A model generated the notes under the pieces. It saw only the letters and a program-made list of their open reading frames with translations, had not been told where the DNA came from and made no database searches. A program made the position numbers and the translations under genes. From assembly GCF_016862555.1 (NCBI RefSeq), contig NZ_BONE01000003.1, positions 1 to 64,000 on the forward strand: a stretch of DNA of 64,000 nt, in the 5' to 3' direction. Source of the stretch: Asanoa siamensis. GTDB lineage: Bacteria; Actinomycetota; Actinomycetes; Mycobacteriales; Micromonosporaceae. This document shows positions 8,139 through 15,977 of the stretch, piece after piece (position 1 is the stretch's first letter; every line of letters starts with the position of its first letter).

Positions 8139-8834
8139 TCAGTCGGCGCTTTCGGTGTGGCGGCGGTAGCGGGCGTGGGTCGTGGTCAGGAGTGGGGCCG
8201 TGGCCGCCGCCAGGATGCCGCCGACCAGCGGCGCGACGATGAAAACCCAGAGTTGGCGTAAGGGTTCGCCGCCTTCGAAGATTGCCGGGCCCAGTGAGCG
8301 GGCCGGGTTGATCGAGGCGCCGTCCAAGGTGATCGCGGCCAGGTTGGTCGCCGCCAGGGCCAGGCCTATTGCCAAGCCGGCGAAGCCTGCTTGTTCCGAG
8401 CGGCTCGTCACCACCAGGACGACCAGGACCAGCAGGTAGGTCAGGACGATCTCCAGCAGGAACGTGACGCCCAGGTTGATGTGGGGGCCGTAGCTGTTCG
8501 TGGCCAGCGAGCCCGTCTGGTCCGTTACGCCTCCGTGGCGGGTGAGGATCCACAAGCCCAGGCCCGCCAACGTCGCGGCGCCGAACTGGGCCGTCCAGTA
8601 GCCCGCGGCGCCCAGCAGGGAGATCCGGCCGGCCAGCAGGGCGCCGATCGTCACCGCCGGGTTCACGTGGCAGCCCGAGATCGGGCCTATCGCGTAGACG
8701 AGGACCAGCAGGGTGAAGCCGAAGGTGAGGGCCACCGCGACCACGCCGCCGTCGGTGCGGGCGGCTACCGCGGAGCCGCGCCGAGGAAGACAAGCAACGA
8801 CGAACTCCGCCGCGTGTCGCCTCAGCCCCGCCAT
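8139..8834 (-). CDS. MIP/aquaporin family channel with disrupted first helix
   Basis: A 231-residue member of the major intrinsic protein family. Both pore signatures are present: HVNPAVTIG and the second INPARSLGP with its selectivity Arg. The N-terminal helix is abnormal: after HAAEF the frame reads VVACLPRRGSAVAA, whereas one base over (about 8778-8796) it reads LVFLGA, exactly the residues expected there in the family. This looks like two nearby compensating indels that leave the frame open but scramble helix 1. ATG 8834 is supported by a TAGGTT -10 box 7 nt upstream. Water or glycerol transport may be impaired. Confidence 0.82.
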   Translation of the reverse strand: MAGLRRHAAEFVVACLPRRGSAVAARTDGGVVAVALTFGFTLLVLVYAIGPISGCHVNPAVTIGALLAGRISLLGAAGYWTAQFGAATLAGLGLWILTRHGGVTDQTGSLATNSYGPHINLGVTFLLEIVLTYLLVLVVLVVTSRSEQAGFAGLAIGLALAATNLAAITLDGASINPARSLGPAIFEGGEPLRQLWVFIVAPLVGGILAAATAPLLTTTHARYRRHTESAD

Positions 8835-8841
8835 GGGCCGA

Positions 8842-8847
8842 AACCTA
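8842..8847 (-). promoter_or_regulatory. -10 box TAGGTT, leaderless start of MIP gene
   Basis: On the minus strand TAGGTT ends 7 nt before ATG 8834, with no Shine-Dalgarno. Confidence 0.45.
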
Positions 8848-8900
8848 GCGTCGAATACCGGCGGAACGCAGCAAAACGGACGATAGGGCGTCCTTGACCA

Positions 8901-8974
8901 CCGCGGACGTGGCAGCGAAGCGGAGCGAGCGGTGTCTGGCGGGAGCGACGGTCGCGCCCACGGCGGACCCGAGC
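8901..8974 (-). repeat. Dispersed 3'-flanking repeat, copy A
   Basis: Read on the minus strand this contains CGACCGTCGCTCCCGCCAGA followed by CACCGCTCGC and CGCTTCGCTGCCA, matching copies at 24438-24515 and 55455-55530. It lies downstream of the surface-protein gene ending at 9037 and in the same orientation as that gene, beyond its terminator. Confidence 0.9.
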
Positions 8975-8980
8975 AAGAAA

Positions 8981-9018
8981 GATTGAAAGGGGCCCGCGCC
9001 GGCAACCGACGCGAGCCC
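8981..9018 (-). terminator. Intrinsic terminator of the LPxTG gene
   Basis: On the minus strand GGGCTCGCG pairs with CGCGGGCCC across an 11-nt loop and is followed by CTTTCAATC, a T-rich tail. It lies about 20 nt after the stop at 9037. Confidence 0.75.
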
Positions 9019-9036
9019 TCCTCTCGAAACAAACAG

Positions 9037-11433
9037 CTATGCGGTGAAGCGGAGCTTCGCGCGTCGGGCGCGCAGGAAGAGCGCCGCACCCGCCGCGACC
9101 ACGACCGCGCCGGTGCCCGCGATCAGCAGGGCCGGAGCGCCGGTCAGCGGCAGGCTGCCACCGTCGGAGCCCGTGCCGCCGCCCGTGCCGCCGCCGTTGT
9201 CGTTGCCGCCCGGCTTGAAGACCTTCTTCGCCTGGCCCAGGCGCATGAAGACCGTCTCGCCCGTCGCGTCCTCGACCCCGTCGTTGTCCGTGACCGCGAA
9301 GACCTCGCCGTTGCCCGCGATCGTCAGGCCCTCGACCTTGTCCTGCACCCAGCCGTTGTCCGCCTCGAGCAGCGGCAGCAGGTCGACCGCGAGCTTCTTC
9401 GAAACCGTCGGCAGGGGCGCAACACCGAGATCAGCCGGTACGTCGAACGTGTAGACCTTCTTGACCGTCGCCTTCAGGCCGCGCTGGTTGTCGCGCTCGA
9501 TCACCGCGAAGGTGTCGTTGTCGACGGGTACGAGCTCGGACAGGCCGATCCAGGCACCCGCCGGCGCGGCGTCGAGCTGGTAGCCCAGCCACGCCCACTT
9601 CTTGTCGGCCACCGAGTAGCGGCCGATCCGGACCGTGCCCTTCGCGTCGCCCTTGAGCTCGCGCTGCACGGCGACCCAGACCTGCTCGCTGTTGCCGGCG
9701 CCGGTGATCGCCACGCCCTCGAGGCCGTTGCTCGTCACGTTCGCCGCGACGTCGGCCGGCAGCGGGATCTCCTCCTGCACCGCACCCTTCGCGTCGAGCC
9801 GGACGATCATGTTGGGCTTCGCGGCGGTGCCGTCGCCCTCGATCGCGATCCAGTAGCCGCCCGTGGCGCGGGCCGCGACACCCTCGGCGTCGTACCCGAT
9901 CGGCTGGCCGCCCTTGGTGACCGTCAGCTCCGACTTGACCAGCGCCGGCTGCTGCGCCGTGTCGATCGTGAGCAGGCGGGTGGGGGTGTAGACGTTGTCG
10001 GTGATCGACACGACCTGGGCCGGCTGGCCCGGGACCGCGGACAGGCCGCTGAGCGCGCCCCAGGAGATAGGAGCCTTTTTCTGACCAGGCTCGTACGCCG
10101 AGCGGATGGTCGGGAACGCGCCCTTGTCCTTGCCGAACTTGAAGATCGTCACCGACGCGCGGATGCCGTCGTCGGGGAGGTCCTCCTCGCTGGAGACCAC
10201 GAGCAGGTCGCGCGACGGCACGGTGGTGACGCCTTCGGGGCCGTTCGTGGTCGGCATGATCTGCAGGAACTCGGGGCTCTTCGGCTTGCTGACGTCGTAC
10301 GCGGCGACGAAATTGCCACGCTCGGAGTTGACGAACAGCACCGGCTTGCCGCCGAACCTGCCGAACGCGACGCCCTCGGGCTCGGTGCCCTTCGCGTCCG
10401 AGCGGCCCTCGGGGTAGAGGCCGTGCGCGGCGGCGAGCCGGTCGAACGAGTTGCCGGCGTCGAAGATGACCTCGCCGTTGCGCTTCCAGATCGTGAAGCC
10501 GCGGGAGCCGCCCTCGTAGTCACCCTCGTTGGCGGTCGCGAACGTGTCGTCGTCGATCCAGGTGACGCCGTCGGGCTCGCGCTTGACGGTGACGCTGTCG
10601 TCCTGCGCGATCGTGCCGTCTTCCTCGGTGTCCACACCGGACAGCTTGACCTGGCCGGCGCTGAAGTCCTTGACGACCTTCTTCTTGGCCAGGTCGACGA
10701 TCGCGATGTGGTTGTTCTCCTGGAGCGTGACGACCGCCTCGTCGCGGCTGTTGATCGACACGTACTCGGGCTCCGGGTCGCTCGGGGCGACCTTGGCGAG
10801 GCCCTTGAGGTCGACGCGGTTCAGCGTCCAGTTGGTGGGGTTCTTCTTGAGGTCGACGATCTGCAGGAAACCGGCGGGCTTCTGCGGGAGCTGGCCGTCG
10901 TTGAGGTCCTCGTCGCGCTCGTTCTCGATCGCGATGGCCGCGAACTTGCCGCTCGGCGCGACGGAGACGGAGTCGGGCTGGCCGCCGAGCGCGATCGTGC
11001 GTACCTCCTTGCGGGTGTTCAGGTCGATGACCACGAGCACGCCGGAGGTGTTGACGAAGTCCTCGCTGGTGTTGACGACCGCGAGCACGTAGTTCTGGTG
11101 GACCGCCACGGAGGTGGGCTCGCCGGGCAGCGCGAACGTGCCGAGCGGCTTCGGCTTGGCCGGGTCCGAGATGTCGGTGAAGCCGAGGCGCTTTCCGGGG
11201 CTGTCGGTGGAGATCACGGTCTTGCCGTCGGCGCTGACCGCGCTGATCTCGGCGACGGTCTCCTGGTCCTCGGCGCTGTTCAGATAGACCGGAAAGGTCG
11301 CGAGCCGGGCGAAGCCGGGGTCCTTGTCGGCCGGCGCGGCGAACGCGGCCTGCCCGACCATTGCCGGGACGGTTATGAGGCCGGCGACCATTGCGGTCCG
11401 GACGAACCGGCCGGTCGCGCGTGGAACGGGCAT
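9037..11433 (-). CDS. LPxTG-anchored protein with choice-of-anchor-I and phytase-like domains
   Basis: A 798-residue exported protein. It has a Sec signal peptide ending near AAFAAPA, then a beta-propeller-like half with family phrases EPEGVAFGRFGG, YDVSKPKSPEF and NGPEGVTTVPS that recall the choice-of-anchor I domain. The second half (PIGYDAEGVAARATGGYWIA, NGLEGVAITG, WIGLSELVPVDNDTFAVIERD) resembles the esterase-like domain of the phytase family. A Gly/Ser linker leads to LPLTG (about 761), a hydrophobic helix and RARRAK, a complete cell-wall sorting signal. It should be displayed on the cell wall by a sortase; phosphate-ester hydrolysis is only a family suggestion. ATG 11433 has AGGGAG 7 nt upstream. 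Confidence 0.87.
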   Translation of the reverse strand: MPVPRATGRFVRTAMVAGLITVPAMVGQAAFAAPADKDPGFARLATFPVYLNSAEDQETVAEISAVSADGKTVISTDSPGKRLGFTDISDPAKPKPLGTFALPGEPTSVAVHQNYVLAVVNTSEDFVNTSGVLVVIDLNTRKEVRTIALGGQPDSVSVAPSGKFAAIAIENERDEDLNDGQLPQKPAGFLQIVDLKKNPTNWTLNRVDLKGLAKVAPSDPEPEYVSINSRDEAVVTLQENNHIAIVDLAKKKVVKDFSAGQVKLSGVDTEEDGTIAQDDSVTVKREPDGVTWIDDDTFATANEGDYEGGSRGFTIWKRNGEVIFDAGNSFDRLAAAHGLYPEGRSDAKGTEPEGVAFGRFGGKPVLFVNSERGNFVAAYDVSKPKSPEFLQIMPTTNGPEGVTTVPSRDLLVVSSEEDLPDDGIRASVTIFKFGKDKGAFPTIRSAYEPGQKKAPISWGALSGLSAVPGQPAQVVSITDNVYTPTRLLTIDTAQQPALVKSELTVTKGGQPIGYDAEGVAARATGGYWIAIEGDGTAAKPNMIVRLDAKGAVQEEIPLPADVAANVTSNGLEGVAITGAGNSEQVWVAVQRELKGDAKGTVRIGRYSVADKKWAWLGYQLDAAPAGAWIGLSELVPVDNDTFAVIERDNQRGLKATVKKVYTFDVPADLGVAPLPTVSKKLAVDLLPLLEADNGWVQDKVEGLTIAGNGEVFAVTDNDGVEDATGETVFMRLGQAKKVFKPGGNDNGGGTGGGTGSDGGSLPLTGAPALLIAGTGAVVVAAGAALFLRARRAKLRFTA

Positions 11434-11579
11434 GCTGAAACTCCCTGGTTTAGCGGACGTGATCTGCTTAGTCGCCTGCTCTGGCTTTTACTCGTCCGGA
11501 AAACCAACGGGCGGTGTCGTACGGGATGCGGAATCGTTTGCCGGGTCGCTTTATGCCCGGCCTGGCGGTGGTCTGTCCG

Positions 11580-12197
11580 TCAAACGTGGAGTGCGTTTCT
11601 CAACCGGGCCCGGTCGAGGTCGGTGAGGTACACGGCGGTACCCGGCTGTTGACGCCAACTCGCGTCGAGCGTGCCGGCATCGACGGGATCGAAGCCGAGT
11701 TCGTCGACCAGTCCCTCGACGACGCGCTTGGCGGCGGTGTCGTCGCCGGCGACCGGGAGCGCGATTCGTTTCTCGCCGGCGGGCCTGCCGTTGCGGTCGA
11801 GGCGGGGTGCGCTGATGTTGTTGAACGCCTTGACGACGTGCACGTCCGCGGGGAGTTGCTCGGCGAGCCAGCGGCTCGAGGTGACCGCCCGGTCGATGAG
11901 CGGCTCGATCTCGCCGTCGCGTTCCGGGTAGTAGTTGATGGCGTCGACGACGATTTTCCCGCGAAAGGCGTCTTTCGGAAGATCGGCGACGGCGTACGTC
12001 GGAATGGCGAGGACGACCACATCGGCGCCTTCGGCCGCATCGGTCACGGTGGCGGCGACGGCACCGGTCTGATCCGCGAGGGGCCGCAGCGACTGTGGCC
12101 CACGCGAGTTCGCGACGGTGACGTCATGTCCGAGTTCGCGGAAACGCCGCGTGAGCGCACCGCCGACCTTGCCTGAGCCGACAATCCCGATCCTCAT
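11580..12197 (-). CDS. NADP-binding oxidoreductase, F420-dependent NADP reductase-like
   Basis: A 205-residue Rossmann protein of the YqeC/Fno-like family: N-terminal RIGIVGSGKVGGALTRRF with GxGxxG, the NADP loop ANSRGPQSL, then VVVLAIPTYAVADL, VVDAINYYPERDG and VKAFNNISAPRL, the last typical of coenzyme F420H2:NADP+ oxidoreductase relatives. These transfer hydride between a flavin-like cofactor and NADP, although many actinobacterial paralogues are uncharacterised. ATG 12197 places the nucleotide-binding strand at residue 2, as usual for the family. Confidence 0.85.
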   Translation of the reverse strand: MRIGIVGSGKVGGALTRRFRELGHDVTVANSRGPQSLRPLADQTGAVAATVTDAAEGADVVVLAIPTYAVADLPKDAFRGKIVVDAINYYPERDGEIEPLIDRAVTSSRWLAEQLPADVHVVKAFNNISAPRLDRNGRPAGEKRIALPVAGDDTAAKRVVEGLVDELGFDPVDAGTLDASWRQQPGTAVYLTDLDRARLRNALHV

Positions 12198-12377
12198 GCT
12201 GTTGCCTGCTTCCCGTTTCTGCCGCACTCACCCCTGTCGGATTTCGGCGTTTTCACTCCGCGTGATTAAGCCGGTCCGACGCCGGGTGATGGGACGTGTT
12301 CCCGATAGGTCCGTACGCCCCGATCTGGGAACGTTGTACCTGTCTTTCGAGGGTGTCGTTTCTCGCTGGGGGTAGGT

Positions 12378-12419
12378 GGCCGGCCTCCGCAGCTCGTCCC
12401 GGAGCTGCGGAGGCCGGCC
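12378..12419. terminator. 18-bp perfect hairpin upstream of DUF488 gene
   Basis: GGCCGGCCTCCGCAGCTC pairs perfectly with GAGCTGCGGAGGCCGGCC across a 6-nt loop. The 3' flank (CTCTTTCTC) is moderately T-rich. It ends 17 nt before ATG 12437, so it could be a terminator, an attenuator or a stable 5' leader structure. Confidence 0.6.
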
Positions 12420-12436
12420 GTGGCACTCTTTCTCAG

Positions 12437-12745
12437 ATGAACATCGTCGGCATCGGGTACGAGGGACTGACCCTCCCTGATTTCCTTTCGCGGCTCCGTT
12501 CGCTGGACGCTTCGGCTGGTCTTGGCTATACGCACGTGCCCGCGTTGGGTAACCCGCCGTGGAACCAGGCGGGTTTCCGAAGTCCGGACGCGGCGTCGGC
12601 CCGCGCGGCGTACGCGGACCTGATGCCGATGTCGGCACTCACCGAGGTGGCTTTGCTCGCCTCGCACGAACGGATAGCGCTGCTCTGCTTCGAAGCGGAC
12701 CAGTCCCACTGCCACCGCGACGTCATCCTGTCGGCACTGACGTGA
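12437..12745 (+). CDS. DUF488 domain protein, internally shortened
   Basis: A 102-residue DUF488-family protein. It begins MNIVGIGYEGLTLPDFLSRL, the normal family N-terminus, and ends IALLCFEADQSHCHRDVI, the normal conserved C-terminus with the Cys and HCHR motif. The core segment usually between them, with the DVR motif and an S-R/K-x-GF stretch of about 25-30 residues, is missing: FLSRLRSLDASAGLGYTHVPALGNP joins directly. DUF488 has no settled biochemical function. It is translationally coupled (GTGA overlap) to a DUF429 gene. Whether the short form is folded or a decayed version is not clear. Confidence 0.78.
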   Translation: MNIVGIGYEGLTLPDFLSRLRSLDASAGLGYTHVPALGNPPWNQAGFRSPDAASARAAYADLMPMSALTEVALLASHERIALLCFEADQSHCHRDVILSALT

Positions 12746-13503
12746 TCACCGTCGGAGTCGATCTGGCGGCTGCGGACGAGCGCTCGGGCTTGGCGGTCGT
12801 GACGTGGTCGGCAGGTCGCGCGGTGGTTTCGTCGCTGTCGGTCGGCGTCACCGACGCATCGATCGTGGCGGCTGTTCGTGGATCGGACAAGGCGGGTATC
12901 GACAGCCCATTGGGTTGGCCGTCGGCGTTCGTGTCGTTCGTGACCACACATCAGTCCGGCTCGGTGACGCCGCCATCATCTGGCGACGGTGCCGCGTGGC
13001 GGCGGCGGTTGGCGTACCGGATGACCGATGAGGTGGTCCGGTCGACGACGGGCTTGATCCCGATGAGCGTCTCCGCGGACCGCATCGGCCACGCCGCCTT
13101 CCGCGCAGCTGGGTTGCTGGCTCTGCTCTCTCCTTCTGGTGCACCTCTGTCCCGAGCCGGTGACGATGTGGTGGTGGAGGTCTATCCGGCGGCGTCGCTG
13201 TTCTGCTGGGGGTTGACCCATCGCGGCTACAAGCGTGCTGGCCTGGCGTCGGACCTGGTTTCCGCACTGTTGGAGTCGGCGCCCTGGCTCTCGCTCGGCC
13301 CGTTCGAGACGTTGTGCCGCCGCAGCCACGACGCGCTGGATGCGGTGGTGGCGGCCCTGGCCGCACGGGCGGCGGCGATCGGCCAAGCCAGCCGCCCGTC
13401 GCCGGCGCAACTGGCCGCCGCGACCACTGAAGGCTGGATCGCGTTGCCCACCGGACCGCTCGCCGACCTAATTCGGCAGACGCGGGTCGAAGATCGTTCC
13501 TAG
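12742..13503 (+). CDS. DUF429 domain protein (predicted RNase H-fold nuclease)
   Basis: A 253-residue protein starting ITVGVDLAAADERSGLAVV, an RNase H-like first strand with an acidic residue; further family marks are KAGIDSPLGWPSAFV, YRMTDEVVR, VEVYPAASLFCWGL with KRAG, and a C-terminal SHDALDAVVAALAARA helix with the conserved DALDA-like acidic pair, ending EGWIALP. DUF429 is predicted to be a nuclease from its fold, without biochemical proof known to me. GTG 12742 overlaps the DUF488 stop. The next gene, a PARG, starts 10 nt downstream, so these three probably act together. Confidence 0.85.
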   Translation: MITVGVDLAAADERSGLAVVTWSAGRAVVSSLSVGVTDASIVAAVRGSDKAGIDSPLGWPSAFVSFVTTHQSGSVTPPSSGDGAAWRRRLAYRMTDEVVRSTTGLIPMSVSADRIGHAAFRAAGLLALLSPSGAPLSRAGDDVVVEVYPAASLFCWGLTHRGYKRAGLASDLVSALLESAPWLSLGPFETLCRRSHDALDAVVAALAARAAAIGQASRPSPAQLAAATTEGWIALPTGPLADLIRQTRVEDRS

Positions 13504-13506
13504 CAT
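13501..13506 (+). promoter_or_regulatory. -10 box TAGCAT, internal leaderless start of PARG gene
   Basis: TAGCAT overlaps the DUF429 stop codon and ends 7 nt before GTG 13514; no Shine-Dalgarno is visible, so the PARG gene may also be transcribed on its own. Confidence 0.4.
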
Positions 13507-13513
13507 CGTCAGC

Positions 13514-14329
13514 GTGAACCGAGCCGAACGGATCGCGGTCGCTCAGCAGACGCTCGAGGTGATCGCCGCGGGTGGGTATGCCCGCGACGACGGGTCCTGG
13601 GTGGACATCGCGGCTGCGACCGCCGCGGCGGTAAGCGGCACGACGTCATACCCGCCGCAGGCACCGCCACCGTCAGTGAGTGCTTCGCTGGGCAGCACGA
13701 CCGAGATCACGGTGACCGACGAAACGACGATCACGGCCGCGCGGAGGCTGTCCGCGTCCGGGCTACGAACCGGCGCTCTGAACTTCGCGTCCGCCCGCCA
13801 CCCCGGTGGGGGCTTCCGCACCGGAGCCCAGGCCCAGGAGGAGTCCCTGGCCCGCTCGTCAGCGCTGGTCGCCTGCCTCGAAGGCAACCCGATGTACGCC
13901 CACCACAACCGCGTCCGCGACCCGTTCTACAGCGACCACATGATCTTCAGCCCCGACGTCCCGTTCTTCCGCGACGACCCGGGCGCGCTGCTCAACGAGC
14001 CTTTCACCTGCTCGATCGTGACCAGCCCAGCAGTCAACGCGGCGGTGGTCCGCCGCCAGCACGCCGCTCGTGTCGCGGACATCGAGCCCACCATGCGCCA
14101 CCGCGCGGCCCGCATCTTCGACGTGGCCGCCTACCACGGGTTAGAAGCACTCGTCCTCGGCGCCTGGGGATGCGGCGTCTTCGCCAACGATCCAACCCTG
14201 ATCGCCGACATCTTTGCCCATGCCTTACGCACCGACTACCGCGGCTTGTTCCGCACGGTCACCTTCGCGGTGTACGACACGACCGCTGGCAAGCAAGTCG
14301 CTACGGCCTTCCGCGATTCGCTGACCTGA
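13514..14329 (+). CDS. Bacterial-type poly(ADP-ribose) glycohydrolase (TIGR02452 family)
   Basis: A 271-residue macrodomain enzyme. The PARG signature GGG-x(n)-QEE is intact: HPGGGFRTGAQAQEESLARS at about residues 95-114, where the tandem Glu residues catalyse removal of ADP-ribose. Supporting segments are LNFASARHPGGG, YSDHMIFSPDVPFF, TSPAVNA, MRHRAARIFDVAAYHG, LVLGAWGCGVFANDP and the C-terminal FRTVTFAVYD. The family reverses ADP-ribosylation. It closes the DUF488-DUF429-PARG operon and overlaps convergently by 29 bp with the restriction endonuclease gene. A role in undoing toxin- or phage-derived ADP-ribosylation is possible but inferred. Confidence 0.92.
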   Translation: MNRAERIAVAQQTLEVIAAGGYARDDGSWVDIAAATAAAVSGTTSYPPQAPPPSVSASLGSTTEITVTDETTITAARRLSASGLRTGALNFASARHPGGGFRTGAQAQEESLARSSALVACLEGNPMYAHHNRVRDPFYSDHMIFSPDVPFFRDDPGALLNEPFTCSIVTSPAVNAAVVRRQHAARVADIEPTMRHRAARIFDVAAYHGLEALVLGAWGCGVFANDPTLIADIFAHALRTDYRGLFRTVTFAVYDTTAGKQVATAFRDSLT

Positions 14330-15581
14330 TCGCGGCCTGGGCCTCCCCCTTGTCATCGGCGAAGTTCGTGGACAGCCACGTGTGCACGGCCTCTGGAGTG
14401 CCGTGGCCGTGACGGCGCAGGATATCGACGATGTCGCCACCACATATCAGCGCGATCGGGTGCTGGTCAGCACGGATTTCGCCATACGCCTGGTGGTGAA
14501 AGTACGAGGTCGTCACGAAGACACCAAAATTCCGGTGCCGGAGCCTAGAGATCAATCGCGAAATATCGGTGACCCCTACCGAGTTGGTCCGCGCGTAGCA
14601 CTTAGCTTCCAGGGCAAAGTCGATGGCGATACGGTCGGCGGCCGGCCCAAGGTGATACACGCCAACTGCATCGCGACCGCCGTCGCGGCTGGCCCGAGTG
14701 ACGTCGACCGCGCCGGTGGCCGGCGACATCATCCGCCAAAGCTCTACCGCGCACCGCTCGAACCCATGCGGGTTGGGCGCGAAGAACCGATGAATGGTCT
14801 CCAGCATTCGCTGGCCCGGCCCGTCGGAGGGCAGTTGCTCGTCGCGCGTGCGCACAACCTTGGTCGACGGTGCCACCAGCGGGTGGTAGGAGCGGCCATT
14901 CACCCACTCACGCCACGGTTTGGGGCACGCCTCGCCAAGCGGACTGCCACGGAGAACCTCGTCGAGCCAGCTACGGCGGATCACCGCCTGGTCCAGCACG
15001 GTGAACCGTGCCTGATAGTTCTGGAAACGCTTGCCTGCGGTGCTACGCCAGATCGCTTGTAGATCGTCGTTCGCAGTCAGCGTTGCCGCTCCAGGCGCGA
15101 GCAGACCGCGGAAGCGCACGTCCCGGCCGCCGCTACCCGCCTTCGCGAACAGCAGGATAGGCGGGACCTTCGCCCGGTCCGCGGCGCTCGCGTGGCAAGC
15201 AGCGAAGACATCCCGAAGCAGCATGTTGCCGCGCCGCCGGGTTACGTGCAGCTCTTGACCAGGACGGCGATTGTCGCCGTAGTAGGTGAACACCCCGGTC
15301 TGCTCGTCGAGTTCGTCGGGCCAGTCCGGCTCGAAGCCGGAGGTGTAAAGCACCGCCAGCCGTACGGTCTTGTCCAGGACCGAGCCCTTGTACCGGAACC
15401 CACCTTGGTTGCCGACCGGCAGCAGCCGGCCAAGGGGATCATCGGCCACCGAACCCGCGGACCCTCCACGATAGATGGCGTCCACCATGAGGTCGGCGTC
15501 GCTCAGCGCGTCGAAGGGCACATATAGCTCGGGGTCGTCCACAGCGGCACTATATGGCCAGCCGTCCTCGGACAAGATCAC
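14301..15581 (-). CDS. Modification-dependent-type restriction endonuclease (AspBHI/Mrr-like)
   Basis: A 426-residue protein with an N-terminal domain (VPFDALSDADLMVDAIYRGG, LLPVGNQGGFRY, VLYTSG, VFTYYGDNRRPG) that resembles the SRA-like recognition domain of AspBHI-type enzymes, which cut near 5-methylcytosine. The C-terminal domain has the Mrr-type PD-(D/E)xK catalytic pattern: FERCAVELWRMM, RASRDGGRDAVG, then FALEAKCY. No methyltransferase gene is nearby, as expected for a modification-dependent (type IV-like) enzyme. GTG 15581 has GGACGAG 7 nt upstream; TTG 15584 is the alternative. The gene lies next to a tRNA cluster, a common place for defence genes. Confidence 0.8.
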   Translation of the reverse strand: MILSEDGWPYSAAVDDPELYVPFDALSDADLMVDAIYRGGSAGSVADDPLGRLLPVGNQGGFRYKGSVLDKTVRLAVLYTSGFEPDWPDELDEQTGVFTYYGDNRRPGQELHVTRRRGNMLLRDVFAACHASAADRAKVPPILLFAKAGSGGRDVRFRGLLAPGAATLTANDDLQAIWRSTAGKRFQNYQARFTVLDQAVIRRSWLDEVLRGSPLGEACPKPWREWVNGRSYHPLVAPSTKVVRTRDEQLPSDGPGQRMLETIHRFFAPNPHGFERCAVELWRMMSPATGAVDVTRASRDGGRDAVGVYHLGPAADRIAIDFALEAKCYARTNSVGVTDISRLISRLRHRNFGVFVTTSYFHHQAYGEIRADQHPIALICGGDIVDILRRHGHGTPEAVHTWLSTNFADDKGEAQAAIRSANRGRP

Positions 15582-15613
15582 CAAGAGGCTCGTCCGCGAC
15601 CAGCGAGAGATGC

Positions 15614-15645
15614 AGAAAAGCTCCCGAGCAGCAGCTCAGGAGCTT
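15614..15645 (-). terminator. Terminator of tRNA-Arg
   Basis: On the minus strand AAGCTCCTGAGC-TGCT-GCTCGGGAGCTT followed by TTC forms a 12-bp stem (one G-T pair) with a T-run, 6 nt after the tRNA end. Confidence 0.85.
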
Positions 15646-15650
15646 CATTG

Positions 15651-15723
15651 CGCGCCCGAAGGGACTCGAACCCCTAACCTTCTGATCCGTAGTCAGATGC
15701 TCTATCCGTTGAGCTACGGGCGC
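15651..15723 (-). tRNA. tRNA-Arg (anticodon ACG)
   Basis: The minus strand folds as a cloverleaf: acceptor GCGCCCG/CGGGCGC, D-loop AGCTCAACGGATAGAGC, anticodon arm TCTGA-CTACGGA-TCAGA with anticodon ACG, T-arm GGGGTTCGAATCCCT. The anticodon A34 would be edited to inosine and read CGN codons. CCA is not encoded. A terminator follows. Confidence 0.96.
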
Positions 15724-15757
15724 AGGTGCCACGCCAGCATACACGCTGGGTTTGGCG

Positions 15758-15847
15758 CGGAGACTCCGGGATTCGAACCCGGGAGGGGCGGTAAACCCCA
15801 ACCGCATTAGCAGTGCGGCGCCATAGACCAGACTAGGCGAAGTCTCC
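15758..15847 (-). tRNA. tRNA-Ser (anticodon GCT)
   Basis: The minus strand gives acceptor GGAGACT/AGTCTCC, anticodon arm CCGCA-CTGCTAA-TGCGG with anticodon GCT, a long class II variable arm, and T-arm CCGGGTTCGAATCCCGG. It reads AGC/AGU serine codons. CCA is not encoded. Confidence 0.96.
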
Positions 15848-15977
15848 TCGGTGGTCCGCCTGCAGACCACCGCCGGTCGAGGATACAGGGCTCTTGGTGG
15901 ACCGGGCAAAGCGGCCTCTGGAGCGCGATCGAGGAGACTTGCGGCTCTGGCAACCTGTGAACCCCCAGTCGCGGGAC

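Noticed and set aside
8835-9089. N-terminal extension of the MIP protein up to 9089
   Set aside because: It would run through the 3' repeat and a terminator, and the -10 box at 8842-8847 puts the start at 8834.
15651-15847. tRNA pair as attachment site of an integrated element
   Set aside because: No integrase, and no repeat of the tRNA 3' ends could be seen in the neighbouring sequence.
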